Source: Purpureocillium takamizusanense
Lineage: Eukaryota > Ascomycota > Sordariomycetes > Hypocreales > Ophiocordycipitaceae
Assembly: GCF_022605165.1 (NCBI RefSeq)
Contig: NC_063070.1
Span: 3,286,001 to 3,350,000, forward strand
Length of the DNA stretch: 64,000 nt
Direction of reading: 5' to 3'
The position numbers and the translations under genes were made by a program. Below, in pieces: positions 44,325 through 54,642 of this stretch. The notes below the pieces were generated by a model. It was not told the origin of the DNA and ran no database searches. It saw only the letters and a list, made by a program, of their open reading frames with translations. How positions within the stretch are numbered: position 1 is the first letter of the stretch; each line of letters starts with the position of its first letter.

Positions 44325-45578
44325 ATGGTCTCTGCCCGAGATACTACCTCTGTTGAGCTGCACGGCAAGTCCTATAGTCTGCCGCAGCGCCCGACCGTGG
44401 TCGTGTGCGTCGACGGGTTTGACCCCGAGTACTTGCAGGCTGGCATCGAAGATGGCATCCTACCAACGATGGAAGCCTTCGTGAAAAGCGGCTTCCACGC
44501 GACGGCAGACTGTGCCATGCCCTCTTTGACCAATCCCAACAACATGTGCATCATTACCGGAGTGCCTACCGGCCATCACGGCATCTCTGGCAATTTTTAC
44601 CTGGACAAGGAAACGGGAAAAGAGCACATGATTCTGGATGACTCGACCATGCGCGGCACGACTGTCCTCGCCAAGCTGGCGGACGCCGGTGTTCGGGTCG
44701 CCGCCATCACTGCCAAAGACAAGCTACGACGCATCATTCAGCACGGCCTGTCGCCCGAGAAAGGATCCATTTGTTTCTCGGCTCAGTGCGCAAACGAAAG
44801 CACAGCTGCCGAGCAAGGGATGGACAACGTTGAGGCGTGGCTTGGCCAATCGGCACCCTCCCAGTACTCGGGAGAGCTCTCTCTGTTTGTTCTCGATGCA
44901 GGATTGAAGCTCCTGCAAGAGAAGCGTGCGGATTTCTTCTACTTGACCCTGTCGGACTACATCCAGCACAAGTATGCTCCGCGCTCGCGCGAGGCCAACG
45001 ACTTTATGCACGCTATCGACACGCGGCTTGGCGAGTTTGTTCGACTGGGCGCCGTCGTGGCTGTGACCGGAGATCATGGCATGAGCGACAAGGCCGATGA
45101 GAACGGAAAGCCGAATGTGCTGTTCTTGGGTGATTTCCTGGATTCAAAGTGGCCAGAGAGCCGCGCCAAGGTCATCTGCCCGATCACGGACCCTTTTGTC
45201 AAGCATCATGGTGCCCTCGGCGGCTTCGTCCGAGTCCATTTGACAGACACGTCTGTTGTCGGTGATATGCTCGCTGCGTGCCGTAAGCTTCCCCAAGTTG
45301 AGACAGCTCTCACCGGAGAGGAGGCAGCAGCGCTATACGAGATGCCGTTGGACCGTGAAGGAGACATTGTGGTCATCGCCAAGAAGAACTTTGCCATTGG
45401 GAGCAAGCGAGAGGAGCACGACCTGTCGAACTTGGACGGTCATCGGCTTCGGTCGCACGGAGGCTTATCCGAGCAGCAGATTCCGCTCTTGAGGTCCACC
45501 GCGGTTGACCCGAAGGATGTATCGGAGACGAAGAAATGGAGGAACTTTGACATTTTTGATCTGGCTCTCAACTACTAG
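44325..45578 (+). CDS. phnA: Phosphonoacetate hydrolase
   Basis: Predicted to split the carbon-phosphorus bond of phosphonoacetate to acetate and phosphate, using two zinc ions (alkaline phosphatase superfamily). It is intronless with 417 aa, close to bacterial PhnA. Expected residues are all present: D30 in VCVDGFDPEYL, nucleophile T69 in MPSLTNPNNMCIITG, lysines 131 and 133 in TAKDKLR (phosphonate binding), D211 and H215 in TLSDYIQHKYAP, D250 and H251 in VTGDHGMSDK, and H378 in RLRSHGG. These match the order and almost the numbering I recall for the Sinorhizobium meliloti enzyme. There is no signal peptide, so it acts in the cytosol. It lies between a transporter and a convergent Zn2Cys6 regulator whose stop is 40 bp away. 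The other enzymes of 2-aminoethylphosphonate breakdown (PhnW, PhnY) are not in this window. Confidence 0.93.
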   Translation: MVSARDTTSVELHGKSYSLPQRPTVVVCVDGFDPEYLQAGIEDGILPTMEAFVKSGFHATADCAMPSLTNPNNMCIITGVPTGHHGISGNFYLDKETGKEHMILDDSTMRGTTVLAKLADAGVRVAAITAKDKLRRIIQHGLSPEKGSICFSAQCANESTAAEQGMDNVEAWLGQSAPSQYSGELSLFVLDAGLKLLQEKRADFFYLTLSDYIQHKYAPRSREANDFMHAIDTRLGEFVRLGAVVAVTGDHGMSDKADENGKPNVLFLGDFLDSKWPESRAKVICPITDPFVKHHGALGGFVRVHLTDTSVVGDMLAACRKLPQVETALTGEEAAALYEMPLDREGDIVVIAKKNFAIGSKREEHDLSNLDGHRLRSHGGLSEQQIPLLRSTAVDPKDVSETKKWRNFDIFDLALNY

Positions 45579-45618
45579 TTCTAGGGCCTCGTCTAGATAT
45601 ATCTCTCTCTTTCGTCTG

Positions 45619-47597
45619 CTATGTCGCATCAAATAGAGAAAACGTCGCCGTCTGCTCCAGGTCGCCACCATTGAAGACACCGCAGCCGTCCATGCCAAAA
45701 TCGAAGCCTAGCAGGCCGCTCAAGTCTTGAATCACATGCCTCTCGTGATCAAACTGTTGCGCTCCGGCCATGACCGCTTCCAGACTTCTCGCAATGCCCA
45801 ACAAGGGATGAACGGTCTGTTCTTCGCCTGCTGAAGGCTGAAGGACTCGAATCAAGTGGCGCAGATGGCCTTGGATATCGACCTCGTCGTTCTCGCAAGT
45901 GGCTCGACTTTGCCAGTTGGCCGCCTTGACAAGGCACACGGAAGCGAATGCAATGACCGCTCCAATATAGCAGGGCAGGTTCTGCAGTCGGTCTCTCGGC
46001 TCGTTTGTGACGCTGCACACTACAGATAGCGCATGTTCCAATGCGCGGCGTGCAAAATCGTTGGGACCCCCGGGCGATTCGCTTGCAAGCTCCAATTCTT
46101 CTCGCGCCTGGCCTCGGAAGACATGCGAAAAGAGGTATAACTTTGCGGCGTGGTAGTACAAATCGAATATGCGTCTAGCAGGCTCGGTCTTGTGTGTATC
46201 AAACTTGAGACCTTCAAGCCACTCACTGTGCCACTGCTCATACAAGTCGTCCAGACAAGATATCTCTGCAAGTCTTTGGGTGGCAATGCATCGGTCGATG
46301 TCACCCCCGAATATGTCGAACACGCGGTTGAAGATGGACCAGAGCTCGACTTGGCTGATCAGCCTCTGATCAGCCTCCGATGCGAATCCACTTTCGAGAA
46401 AGACGCGAGGTTTCTTCAGCAGCTGAAAGTCTCGCGTGAGGGGAAGCTTGCCGTGGCTGAGAGAGCAGTGATGGTCACATAGGTACACGAGGAAGTAGAG
46501 TCGGGTTCGGTCGTAGCACTCCCGCTTTGTATGCGGCATCTTGGCAATGCATCTATGAAGATCCAGCTCGGTAGCAATCCTGACGCCTTGTCGACAGGGT
46601 TAATTGATCCATTAATATTTTTTGGCCGAGTAGACTGGCCTTACCTAGTCCATTCAGGGCTGCCGATATTTCGGGTAGCCATAATGCTCCAATGCAAAGT
46701 GCGCGGACATCGTCAAACTCGTAATTTCCGGCAAACAGTTTCCCTTGCGCATTCTGCTGCAACACTTCCAGCAGCGTGGAATAGTATGCTGACCCAGAAC
46801 AAAACGCAGCCACTGTGCAAATGGCCGACAAGAGAAAAGTCGATCTCACCCGAATTGTTAGGAGCGAATCCGTGTCTGTGAGAATGTGGTGCACATAATG
46901 ATCCAAGTTTCTCTGGTAGAAAGCAAAGAGGAACTCGGCGACCTCAATTGGAAGTAGCTGCTGCGAGATAAAGTCGAAGCGTTGTCCAGGGGCTGAGCTC
47001 TTGAGAGAAGTATTGGTCATTGAAGACGCGGGAAAGCCGCCCAGACTGCATGACAGATTCAAAGTAGCCGGATGTGGAGATTCTGGTGAATCGGCAATTG
47101 CTGAAGAGGCTCCCTCGACCAGCGAAGAACTCCCGTTGGAAGGCAGAGGGGGAACATGCTGCGTCTGATTGCCAACAGTGGGCCGAGCTGTCGCCGGGGC
47201 TGACATGAGATGTTCAAGTCTGCTCAGCCTGTCCTCCATCTCCTCCTTCCACCTAGTTGCCGGGCACATCCGTCAATTTGGTTCGCTTATTACATGGTGA
47301 GGAGCGAGGACGTACGAAGCATCGCTTTCCAGAAGGGACTGCAAGCTCTTGTTGATGGTGCAAGTGACCCCCCTTGCCGTGCAGCCAATACATGGCGGTT
47401 TGTTGTTGCTGTTCATATGACATTTGATCTTGATACGACAACGTCAGCGACGGGCTCCAGACGGGGCGAAGGCGACCGGAACCCCCCGCCCAGCATGTCA
47501 TTCGTCATACCTTGAGTTTACGACAGGAGACGCACGCGGTAATTTTCCGCGATATCTCTGGTATTTTCCTGTCCCCAAAGGACTCACGCAAGGCCAT
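45619..47597 (-). CDS. Zn2Cys6 transcription factor next to phnA
   Basis: A full-length regulator of 591 aa. Exons: 47597-47511, 47428-47316, 47252-46645 and 46586-45619 (introns 82, 63 and 58 nt, the first inside the zinc cluster). Cysteines are C22-x2-C25-x6-C32-x8-C41-x2-C44-x6-C51. A short coiled coil follows (WKEEMEDRLSRLEHLM), then a Ser/Pro-rich linker. The middle-homology domain starts at FLFAFYQRNLDHYVHH and includes GVRIATELDLHRCIAKMP (across the last junction) and RTRLYFLVYLCDHHCSLSHG. For the last intron I chose the acceptor at GACAAG (46587), because it alone restores the conserved VRIATELDLHR. It is convergent with phnA, and its own start is preceded by a TGCCG-N6-CGG site, so local control is plausible. 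Confidence 0.88.
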
Positions 47598-47611
47598 TGC
47601 CGCGGACACGG
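47598..47611. promoter_or_regulatory. TTGCCG-N6-CGG site directly before the regulator start
   Basis: CCGCGGACACGG (47600-47611) has the same CCG-N6-CGG form and TTG lead as the two sites before phnA. It ends 2-3 nt from the regulator's ATG, so it lies in the 5' UTR or at the core promoter. Autoregulation is an inference. GC-rich sequence makes chance copies possible. Confidence 0.35.
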
Positions 47612-49480
47612 AAGGCATCTTCGCACGGGGCCGCTGTATGTTCGACATGTTTGGTTACTGGATGAGCTGCAAGGCTGAAACAAATTGCAACTTCAACTCA
47701 TGATGATTTGAACTTGTTGTTGGAGCGCAGGCGGCGGCGGCGACCTCGGCGGCGAACTTGCCGTCCCACTTGAGTGGCGCTCGAAGAAATGTGTTGGTTG
47801 TATCTAGACGGCATCATTGGCCTAGAGAGCGTGGATGATGAGCACGGACCAGTCAGGCGGGGTTGCGCGCGAAAATGAAGTTGATGGTTCAACAAGTTTC
47901 TCCTCCTGCTCTCTTCTTCCAAGGACGAAACTGCCAACAGCTGACCCACGTGTCCGTCCCCATGCTTGCTTGCGGCTGTGGGGGGCAGCGAATCACGCTG
48001 GGACAACTGCAACTCGGCAGCGTCGCAAAGGTTTCGGCACCCGCAGTGGTAAGCGTGTATGTACGATCCAAGCATTCACGCATAGGCCACAGGAGAGGGC
48101 GTCTTCCCCGCAGTTCAGAAGCCGAGAGCGTGACTTCCACCGCCCTCGGACACCATCTCCGGTGTAACACCGACTGACTACTGATGCACTATGACGAAGG
48201 TACAGTAAGTCGTCACCCTGTCAGCCAGAGACTTGGCACCAACACGCGGCTCAATCGGCAACTTTGCTCATGGGTGTCGCAAAACACCGGGTCCTAGACT
48301 CCCCAGCAAGAATGAGGTCTCGGCAGTGCGCCGGGAGAAAATGGACTGATGACGGGTGATGGCCGTAATAATGTTCTTACAGCGCATCAAGCGCCAACAT
48401 CATGCGCGCCTACGTGTCTGCTCGCTGGACTGACGAGTTATACGAATTATGGACTACTGGACTAACTTAAGTTTTGGCATCAGCGCTACGAACATGAAGT
48501 AGGCTAAGTTACCAAGCGTACCTTATCAGCTAACTACGTTAGTTACTAACCCGACCAACCAGGCACATTGAGGCCGGGGAATACAGCCGGTGAGGTGAGT
48601 TCTCGGCATCAACCAACAAGCAGAGCCCGGTTCAATACTACTGTACCCAGAACCAGCCATTGCTGCTGCAGCGCCACTCGTGCCCTGACAACCTACCTAC
48701 GTCGCACTGGACGGCCATCCACCCAGGCGCCGGGCGGTTCTGCTGTGGCACGCATGGCTTGGGCCCAAGAAGCCCAGGCTGCCCCCAGAGTGCCTTGATG
48801 GTTGCCATCTCATCGCGCAACTCGTCCCCAGATTGGGATACACATTTGCACAGGGACCACGCCCTACTTACTCTCCCGTGTCAACGGGTGGTGCTTGTCG
48901 CGACTTCAGGGCAAGTTTTTCATCGGCGACCGTGTTGAGCCAGCCACTCGAGGCGTAGGTGGATGCGATATATCGCAGTGCCCGTCTGCTGTGCGCATTA
49001 CCCGGAACCACCACGGTCGAGATCGCGGCCGGCACCCTGGAGCTGTCGGGGAGCCGGATGGCACGGGTGGTTTCGAGCACCTTTTTGTTGATTTACTGCT
49101 AAGCAAGCAATGGTTGAATTTCAGCCCTCGGGTAGTCCAAGACTCGTGTGGAACGCGACGCCAATACCCGACACCGAAATCAGCCGCGTCGTTGACCCGA
49201 TTTGGGCGACCATGTCTGGAACAAGACCAAAACCACAATCAAAGGTGGTCAGCACGCGCAGTTTTCCCATCAGCAGCTGAACCATGGCTAAGATCGCCCA
49301 AGGCCGTGAAACGTATCTTAGCGTTTGCCCGCTGAGTATAAAGATACCTCCGGTTCATCCGACCGCTCATTCACGCTCGTGCACACCAACAAGGTCCGCT
49401 TTGATCGTGCTTCGAACCCGATATTCGCTACTTCGTATCAATCACAACACACTCATCGGATTTCACGGTTTCGCCACACG
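47612..49480. other. Intergenic with exon-like minus-strand segments
   Basis: About 1.9 kb. The minus strand at 49080-48868 reads VLETTRAIRLPDSSRVPAAI and ends at a good GTAAGT donor. Another open segment (about 49217-49128) reads MVAQIGSTTRLISVSGIGV. I cannot join them to a complete gene or name a family. TATAAAG at 49337-49343 is a likely TATA box for the reductase. Confidence 0.35.
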
Positions 49481-50500
49481 ATGCTGGCTGAAACGATCCT
49501 GATTACAGGTGCAAGTGGCTATTTGGGAGGACATCTGATCAAGGCAGCGCTACAAAAGGGGTACAATGTCCGCGCGACCGCCCGGAGCGACTCGTCTGCC
49601 CAAAAGATCGCGGCGCAGTTTCCGCAGAGTGCAGCAAAGCTGTCCTATGCCATTGTGCTCGACATCACAAACCCCCAGTCATACCAAGAAGCGCTGGAAG
49701 GCGTGTCGGGGATCATTCACTCGGCCTCACCATTCGTACTCAAGCCAAAGGACAATGTAAAGGACCTGCTTCAGCCTGCAATCCAAGGATCACTGGCCAT
49801 CCTCAAGGCTGCACAACAGTGGGGGGACGCCGTGAGGCGCATCGTTGTCACCTCGAGCCATGCCTCCGTGTGCGACCTTTCCAAGGGAAAACGCCCTGGC
49901 TACGTATACAACGAAAAAGATTGGAACCCAGTAACATTCGAGGAGGCCTCCACCGCAGACGGAGTGGTGGCATACTGTGCCTCAAAGGCCTTGGCCGAAA
50001 GAGCAACGTGGGATTGGGTCGCGGAGAACCGACCAAAGTTTGACGTCGTCACCATCACTCCTCCGTGGATATTCGGTCCTTATGCGACAGAGCTGACAAC
50101 GACAAAGCACCTCAGCGAGTCGATTCAGATTCTCTATGACCTCCTCAAGGTGGAGGATATTCCACCGTTTGACTTTGGCGGATTCGCTGACGTGCGCGAA
50201 GTCGCGGCAGCGCACATTCTCGGGTTCGAAACTCCGGAGGCCGGCGGGCAAAGGTTCTGGGTTGGCCAGAACTTCAATTACCAGACTGCCGTGGACGCCG
50301 CCCGGGAGCAACTCCCACAGCTGTCGCAAAGACTCCCCAAGGGGAAACCAGGATTCGTTGAGTCAACGTACACGGTAGACGGCAGCAAGGCGACGAAGGT
50401 GTTGGGCCTCCGGTATAGGCCCTTGGCTGAAACGATCAAGGATACGTACGTGCAGTTGTTGCATGCCGAAGAGCTCGAGGGGCAGTCTGGACCTGCTTGA
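49481..50500 (+). CDS. NAD(P)-dependent extended-SDR reductase (Gre2/dihydroflavonol-reductase-like)
   Basis: An intronless cytosolic oxidoreductase of 339 aa that reduces aldehydes or ketones with NADPH. The Rossmann motif ITGASGYLGGHLIKAAL is at the N-terminus. GIIHSASPF follows, then the catalytic Ser in VVTSSHASV and the active-site pair in VAYCASKALAERATW (Y-x-x-x-K). TITPPWIFGP and DVREVAAAHI are typical of this group. The frame is open 52 codons upstream, but the start at MLAETILITG is supported by TATAAAG 138 bp before it and by the family length. It is 1.9 kb from the phosphonate group and a link in function is not shown. Confidence 0.9.
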   Translation: MLAETILITGASGYLGGHLIKAALQKGYNVRATARSDSSAQKIAAQFPQSAAKLSYAIVLDITNPQSYQEALEGVSGIIHSASPFVLKPKDNVKDLLQPAIQGSLAILKAAQQWGDAVRRIVVTSSHASVCDLSKGKRPGYVYNEKDWNPVTFEEASTADGVVAYCASKALAERATWDWVAENRPKFDVVTITPPWIFGPYATELTTTKHLSESIQILYDLLKVEDIPPFDFGGFADVREVAAAHILGFETPEAGGQRFWVGQNFNYQTAVDAAREQLPQLSQRLPKGKPGFVESTYTVDGSKATKVLGLRYRPLAETIKDTYVQLLHAEELEGQSGPA

Positions 50501-51110
50501 CGTCGAGTCAACGGTCAGAGTACGGATGCGGCCCCCCCAAGGGCCCAAGTTTGTTATAAACGGGAAAACAGTTGGGTTGCGTGGCATTCTTCGGCTCGGC
50601 AGGTTGACGAGACTTCGTTTCATATTCGTGATGAGTAAGGTCAGCGCTACTGCAACGTGCTCAGGAATCCTCGTGTTGCTCGCAGTGATATAATTCATTA
50701 CATAACCTGACTAGTTACTATTTGGAATCCTCCTTCTACGCGTGGTAGCATATCGGAGTGAGGTAACTCCACTGTGCTAGCGCATCATATGACAGATACA
50801 TCCATGCCGCGGCGACCACGATATAGCACGCGATCCCAATGGCAAGAGACCTGGTAATGCAGACAGAACCCCGATGCAGATTCTCTGTTCCATTGCAGGC
50901 CATGCTCTCAGCTTCAAGGCCTTTGTTTGACGTGAAAATAGATCATCAGCACTAGTTGCATGGTTACTATAGAGTTCTGCAATTGTAAAATGGCATGTCA
51001 GCCTGCCGCGCTGCGTCTCAATATCGAAACCATATATACTGTTTTCCTGCCATTCGCATGCTGCTGATATCTCATCTCTCACGACAATCTGATAACTCTC
51101 GCAAAACGCA
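50501..51110. promoter_or_regulatory. Intergenic, SDR promoter
   Basis: About 610 bp. TATATA at 51033-51038 lies about 75 bp before the SDR start. Nothing else is seen. Confidence 0.4.
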
Positions 51111-52048
51111 ATGTCTCGCCCAGTGGCCGTTGTTACGGGCGCCTGTTCAGGAATCGGCCTCGCACTCACCAGGCACCTCGTCGAAAAGAGAAAATGGCGT
51201 GTCGTCATGGCGGATATCCAAGAGAATGAAGCGGTCACAGAACTGGGACCAGATAATGTCCTGTTTGTCAAGACGGACGTGGCATCGTGGGAGCAGCAAC
51301 GCGCTCTCTTCACACGGGCAGATGAATGGGCAGGCAGCCAGGGGCTGGCGTTTCTAGCTGCCAACGCAGGCCTTTCGGATCCGCCCGGGTCTTTGGACGG
51401 TCTCGTTGGAAAGGCAAAAGCAGACGAGGTTGTTACACCGCCAACGGTTGATCCCATCCAAGTCAATCTTCTCGGTGCGATCTACTCGCTGCAGCTTTTC
51501 GCGCATTTTGTGCGTAAACGCGGCCGTGCAGGCAAGGCGGTGTTGACCTCGTCGGGCGCTGGCATCTACCCCATGCCGAGCCATCCTGCATACGCAGCTT
51601 CAAAACACGCAGTGAGTTCCTTCCCGAGGTGTATGGAGGGAGATGCGGGGCTTGCAATGCCTTCATGGCGTCGTCGGTGAGCCATTCCTGACACTTGCCA
51701 TGGTACTTACCTGCGCCCCAGATCGTTGGCTACACCAGAAGCATTGCGCCCAGCTTGAAGCCTGACTCCATAGCCGTCAATGCCATCCTGCCCGGATTTA
51801 CACCGAGCAATATGACGGCTCCGCTCCTGGGTGTCATCCCAGACCAATACGTCACGTCTTTGGACACCATGGTAGCCGCCTACGACGTATTTCTCGACGA
51901 CGATTCGCAAATGACGGGCCAGGTTCTGGAAGTGTCGGCCAGCAAGAAGTGGCATTTCCGGGACCATCCGACGTACCCGGACGAGGAAATTAGGTGGCTC
52001 AACGAGGAAAGTGCAGGGTTCTTTGCCAAAGTCTTTGGCCTTGCGTAA
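51111..52048 (+). CDS. Classical short-chain dehydrogenase/reductase
   Basis: An NAD(P)-dependent oxidoreductase of 275 aa. Exons 51111-51611 and 51722-52048 are joined in phase 0 over a 110-nt intron. The cofactor loop is TGACSGIGLAL (T-G-x3-G-x-G) and AANAGL follows at the expected place. The catalytic Ser is in VLTSSGAG and the pair Y-x-x-x-K in YAASK, only three residues before the splice junction. After the junction come IVGYTRSIAPSLKPDSIAVN and LPGFTPSNM, the usual PG region. The sequence is nearest to the 15-hydroxyprostaglandin-dehydrogenase-like fungal SDRs. The substrate is unknown. Without the splice the protein would end early at a frame full of non-conserved residues. Confidence 0.88.
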
Positions 52049-54642
52049 AGCAACGGGTCGGCTTTTGTTTCAAGCATCGGGGAGCATTGTAGGGCAGAAC
52101 TTTGCCGAAACAGATCCCCTGCAGTGCGAGAAGTGATCCTTCTGTGTTCATGTCGCATAAGCTCATCATATGAGAAGGCCTAGACTGTACTTCGTATTTG
52201 CGAGCACGCATGTCCCTCGTGTAAAACCGCCCAGGCCTGGCAAGACCCTGTCGCAAGCCCCGCCATGCGTGCCACCATGTACTGCAGCCGCGCAGCCTGG
52301 CGGCCAGGCGGGCCCTTTCGGCATGTAGGATAGTTTGGCACCGTATGCCTCGCTTGACGGGGTCTGGGAACGTTCAAATACGGAGATGCGTGGCTGAAAG
52401 TGCGAAGTAGTGATACTCTAATTAAGTAGCGGTGCAGTCTTCATGAGCGGCCACGCCCGATCGATCGTACTTCCATGTCCGACCGCAGAGTCGCCGAGAC
52501 CTATACTTCCCCTTGCGGTAGACAGCCTGCAAGGGACTGGCTCAATCGGCAACTTGGAGCGACAGCGTGGGGCGTCCGTTGCACGGCTGGCAATGGGTTT
52601 TCGGGGTGCGGTAGCCATGATACGTCATGTTTCCTTCGTCCATCAAGGCGGTTCTGGCTAGAGGAACAAAGCAAGGGCCGACCCTGCTTCACGATGATAT
52701 GTACGTCCATTAGCTAGTAGTCCTGGCAATCCGCGGTGTTGGGACCCACGCCAACCCCGCCTTACAGATTTGTCAATCCGTTGTCTTTGACATGTCCTCG
52801 CAACGTTTGATGCGTCACGGACTGTTTCCGCGTTGGCGCTCCCATCTCCGAATGGCATGTCTTCCACTTGCGGGACATGGAGGAGCTGTCCTGCTTTCGA
52901 AATACTGCAGGCATGGGATCGCGCACTCTGCAATGCCGGTGTCAAAAGCCCTGGATCAGCCGACGACTCATGATGTGGGCCATGTTGCCATTTCACAGTC
53001 CAGTTGCCGAAGCCCTCCCGGCCGCCTCGCTAGATAACCGCGAGTTCGGGCATCAACATTGCCTTGCCCCTATCGCTGCTCTGGTCGGTCATGCGACGCG
53101 ACGCGGCCCAGTTTGCGGGCGGTGGCGTCCCGTTTACCAGCTCGAGGCAACGCTCCCAAGCCCGCCGTTCGCATTCCCACACGCGACCCCCTTCTGCCCT
53201 TGTCTGACCGATCCCGTGGAGTGCAGCCTCATCATGGCCGGTATCCGTCTTGGCAACCGATTAGAGAAAAGGGGCGCTCATGTACGCCAAGCGATTGGCA
53301 GCAGCTGGCCACAACACCAGTCCTGTAAGCAACCCGTCGTACAAGGAGAGGGCACGAGGAGTCGACCAGGAGCAGGAGCTGGGTGTGGTCCAAATTGAGG
53401 CAAGCGAAGGGGCACGTGCAGGCAAAATGGTGGCGCTTTCTCCCCCTTGTAGCGCCATTCTAACGGACGATAAGATCAGTAGCGCTGGCTGTCAAAGGCG
53501 ACAAATGTTCCAAGGTGCCTTCTGGAGCTGACATTGCGAAGCAAAGGGACCCTGCTCGTGCATTAGGCGAGTGCGGCCCCATTTACCCAGATCCGTGGAC
53601 CCTGTCGCGATCATCCTCTTCCCACATACTTTGCGCGCACGTTTGTGGGTGGGTAGTATTGTTATCGAGGGGGCGGGCCGCCCCTGAGATCATGACCCAA
53701 CGACTACGCGGGACGGTGTCAGGCCCTCCGCTCTTCCAGGCCCGGCAGGGTCTCCGCGCATCATTCATGGGTCAGACAGATGCCGTACCGGCCTTTGTCC
53801 TCACTCCGTGGAGCTTAGTGTGAACTGTTGCACCATGCCCGAATCGACACATCATGAGATACAGACAGCTAGTAATGTTTACAACACGCCCGCGCTGGAG
53901 TGTGGAAGCGGAGACGACAAGTGGTCTGCAACCACGCCATCGCTTCTCTGCAACAAGGGAAACAAGGGTATCGAGGCCGATCCGGGGTGGTGGGGGCTAC
54001 GACAGGGGGGTCACTCACCACCGGAAAACACCATTTCACGATAGAAGTCTCCACTCTCCACGATGATGCGATGTAAATTCGCTATCCTTGATTCCACACC
54101 GCACGAGTCGTGCATGCAAGTGCTGGATACAAACTTATTATTTGAGAATTAAATTTGGTTGACTATTCTATCTGTTCAGCGTGATAGTGGCAACGCCGTC
54201 GCCCATCGTCCAATGTTGGCTGCTTCAACTGGATCCCTCAAGGCTGCCTTTGTCCAGCCGGGGATGCCGGTGTGAGATAACCTACTCAGGACTGGGATGC
54301 AGGTCTCGGGACCGATCTAGAAGCCCTCAGTCTAAGCTAGAGCAAACGCGGAAGTTCTGTACCGGTTAATACTGACCCCTAGCATGTCTTCCACCGTGCC
54401 ACTGCTACTTCCAAGCGGTTTTGCTTAGTGCGCGGCCATGCCACGTTTCTGGGCAATACCACCGGGCCTGCTATGGGGCGGGCAGGTTACCCACTGGGTG
54501 GTATATGGATTCAGAGACAGAGGGAAAGTAAAGGGAGCTTTCTACATAAAGAGACAAGTGTCCAACGGTGTTGCAAGGATGCTGCTTTGACCGGTTCTAG
54601 TTGTTCGACTTCTGACAACTCTGTGCATCAAGATCAAACAAT
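52049..54642. other. 2.6-kb gene-free stretch
   Basis: I find no supported gene, RNA or repeat here. Short frames on both strands lack family motifs. The end holds the promoter of the peptide transporter. Confidence 0.4.

Noticed and set aside
49405..49425. GGTTCGAAGC on the minus strand, similar to a tRNA T loop
   Set aside because: The flanking five bases cannot form the T stem.
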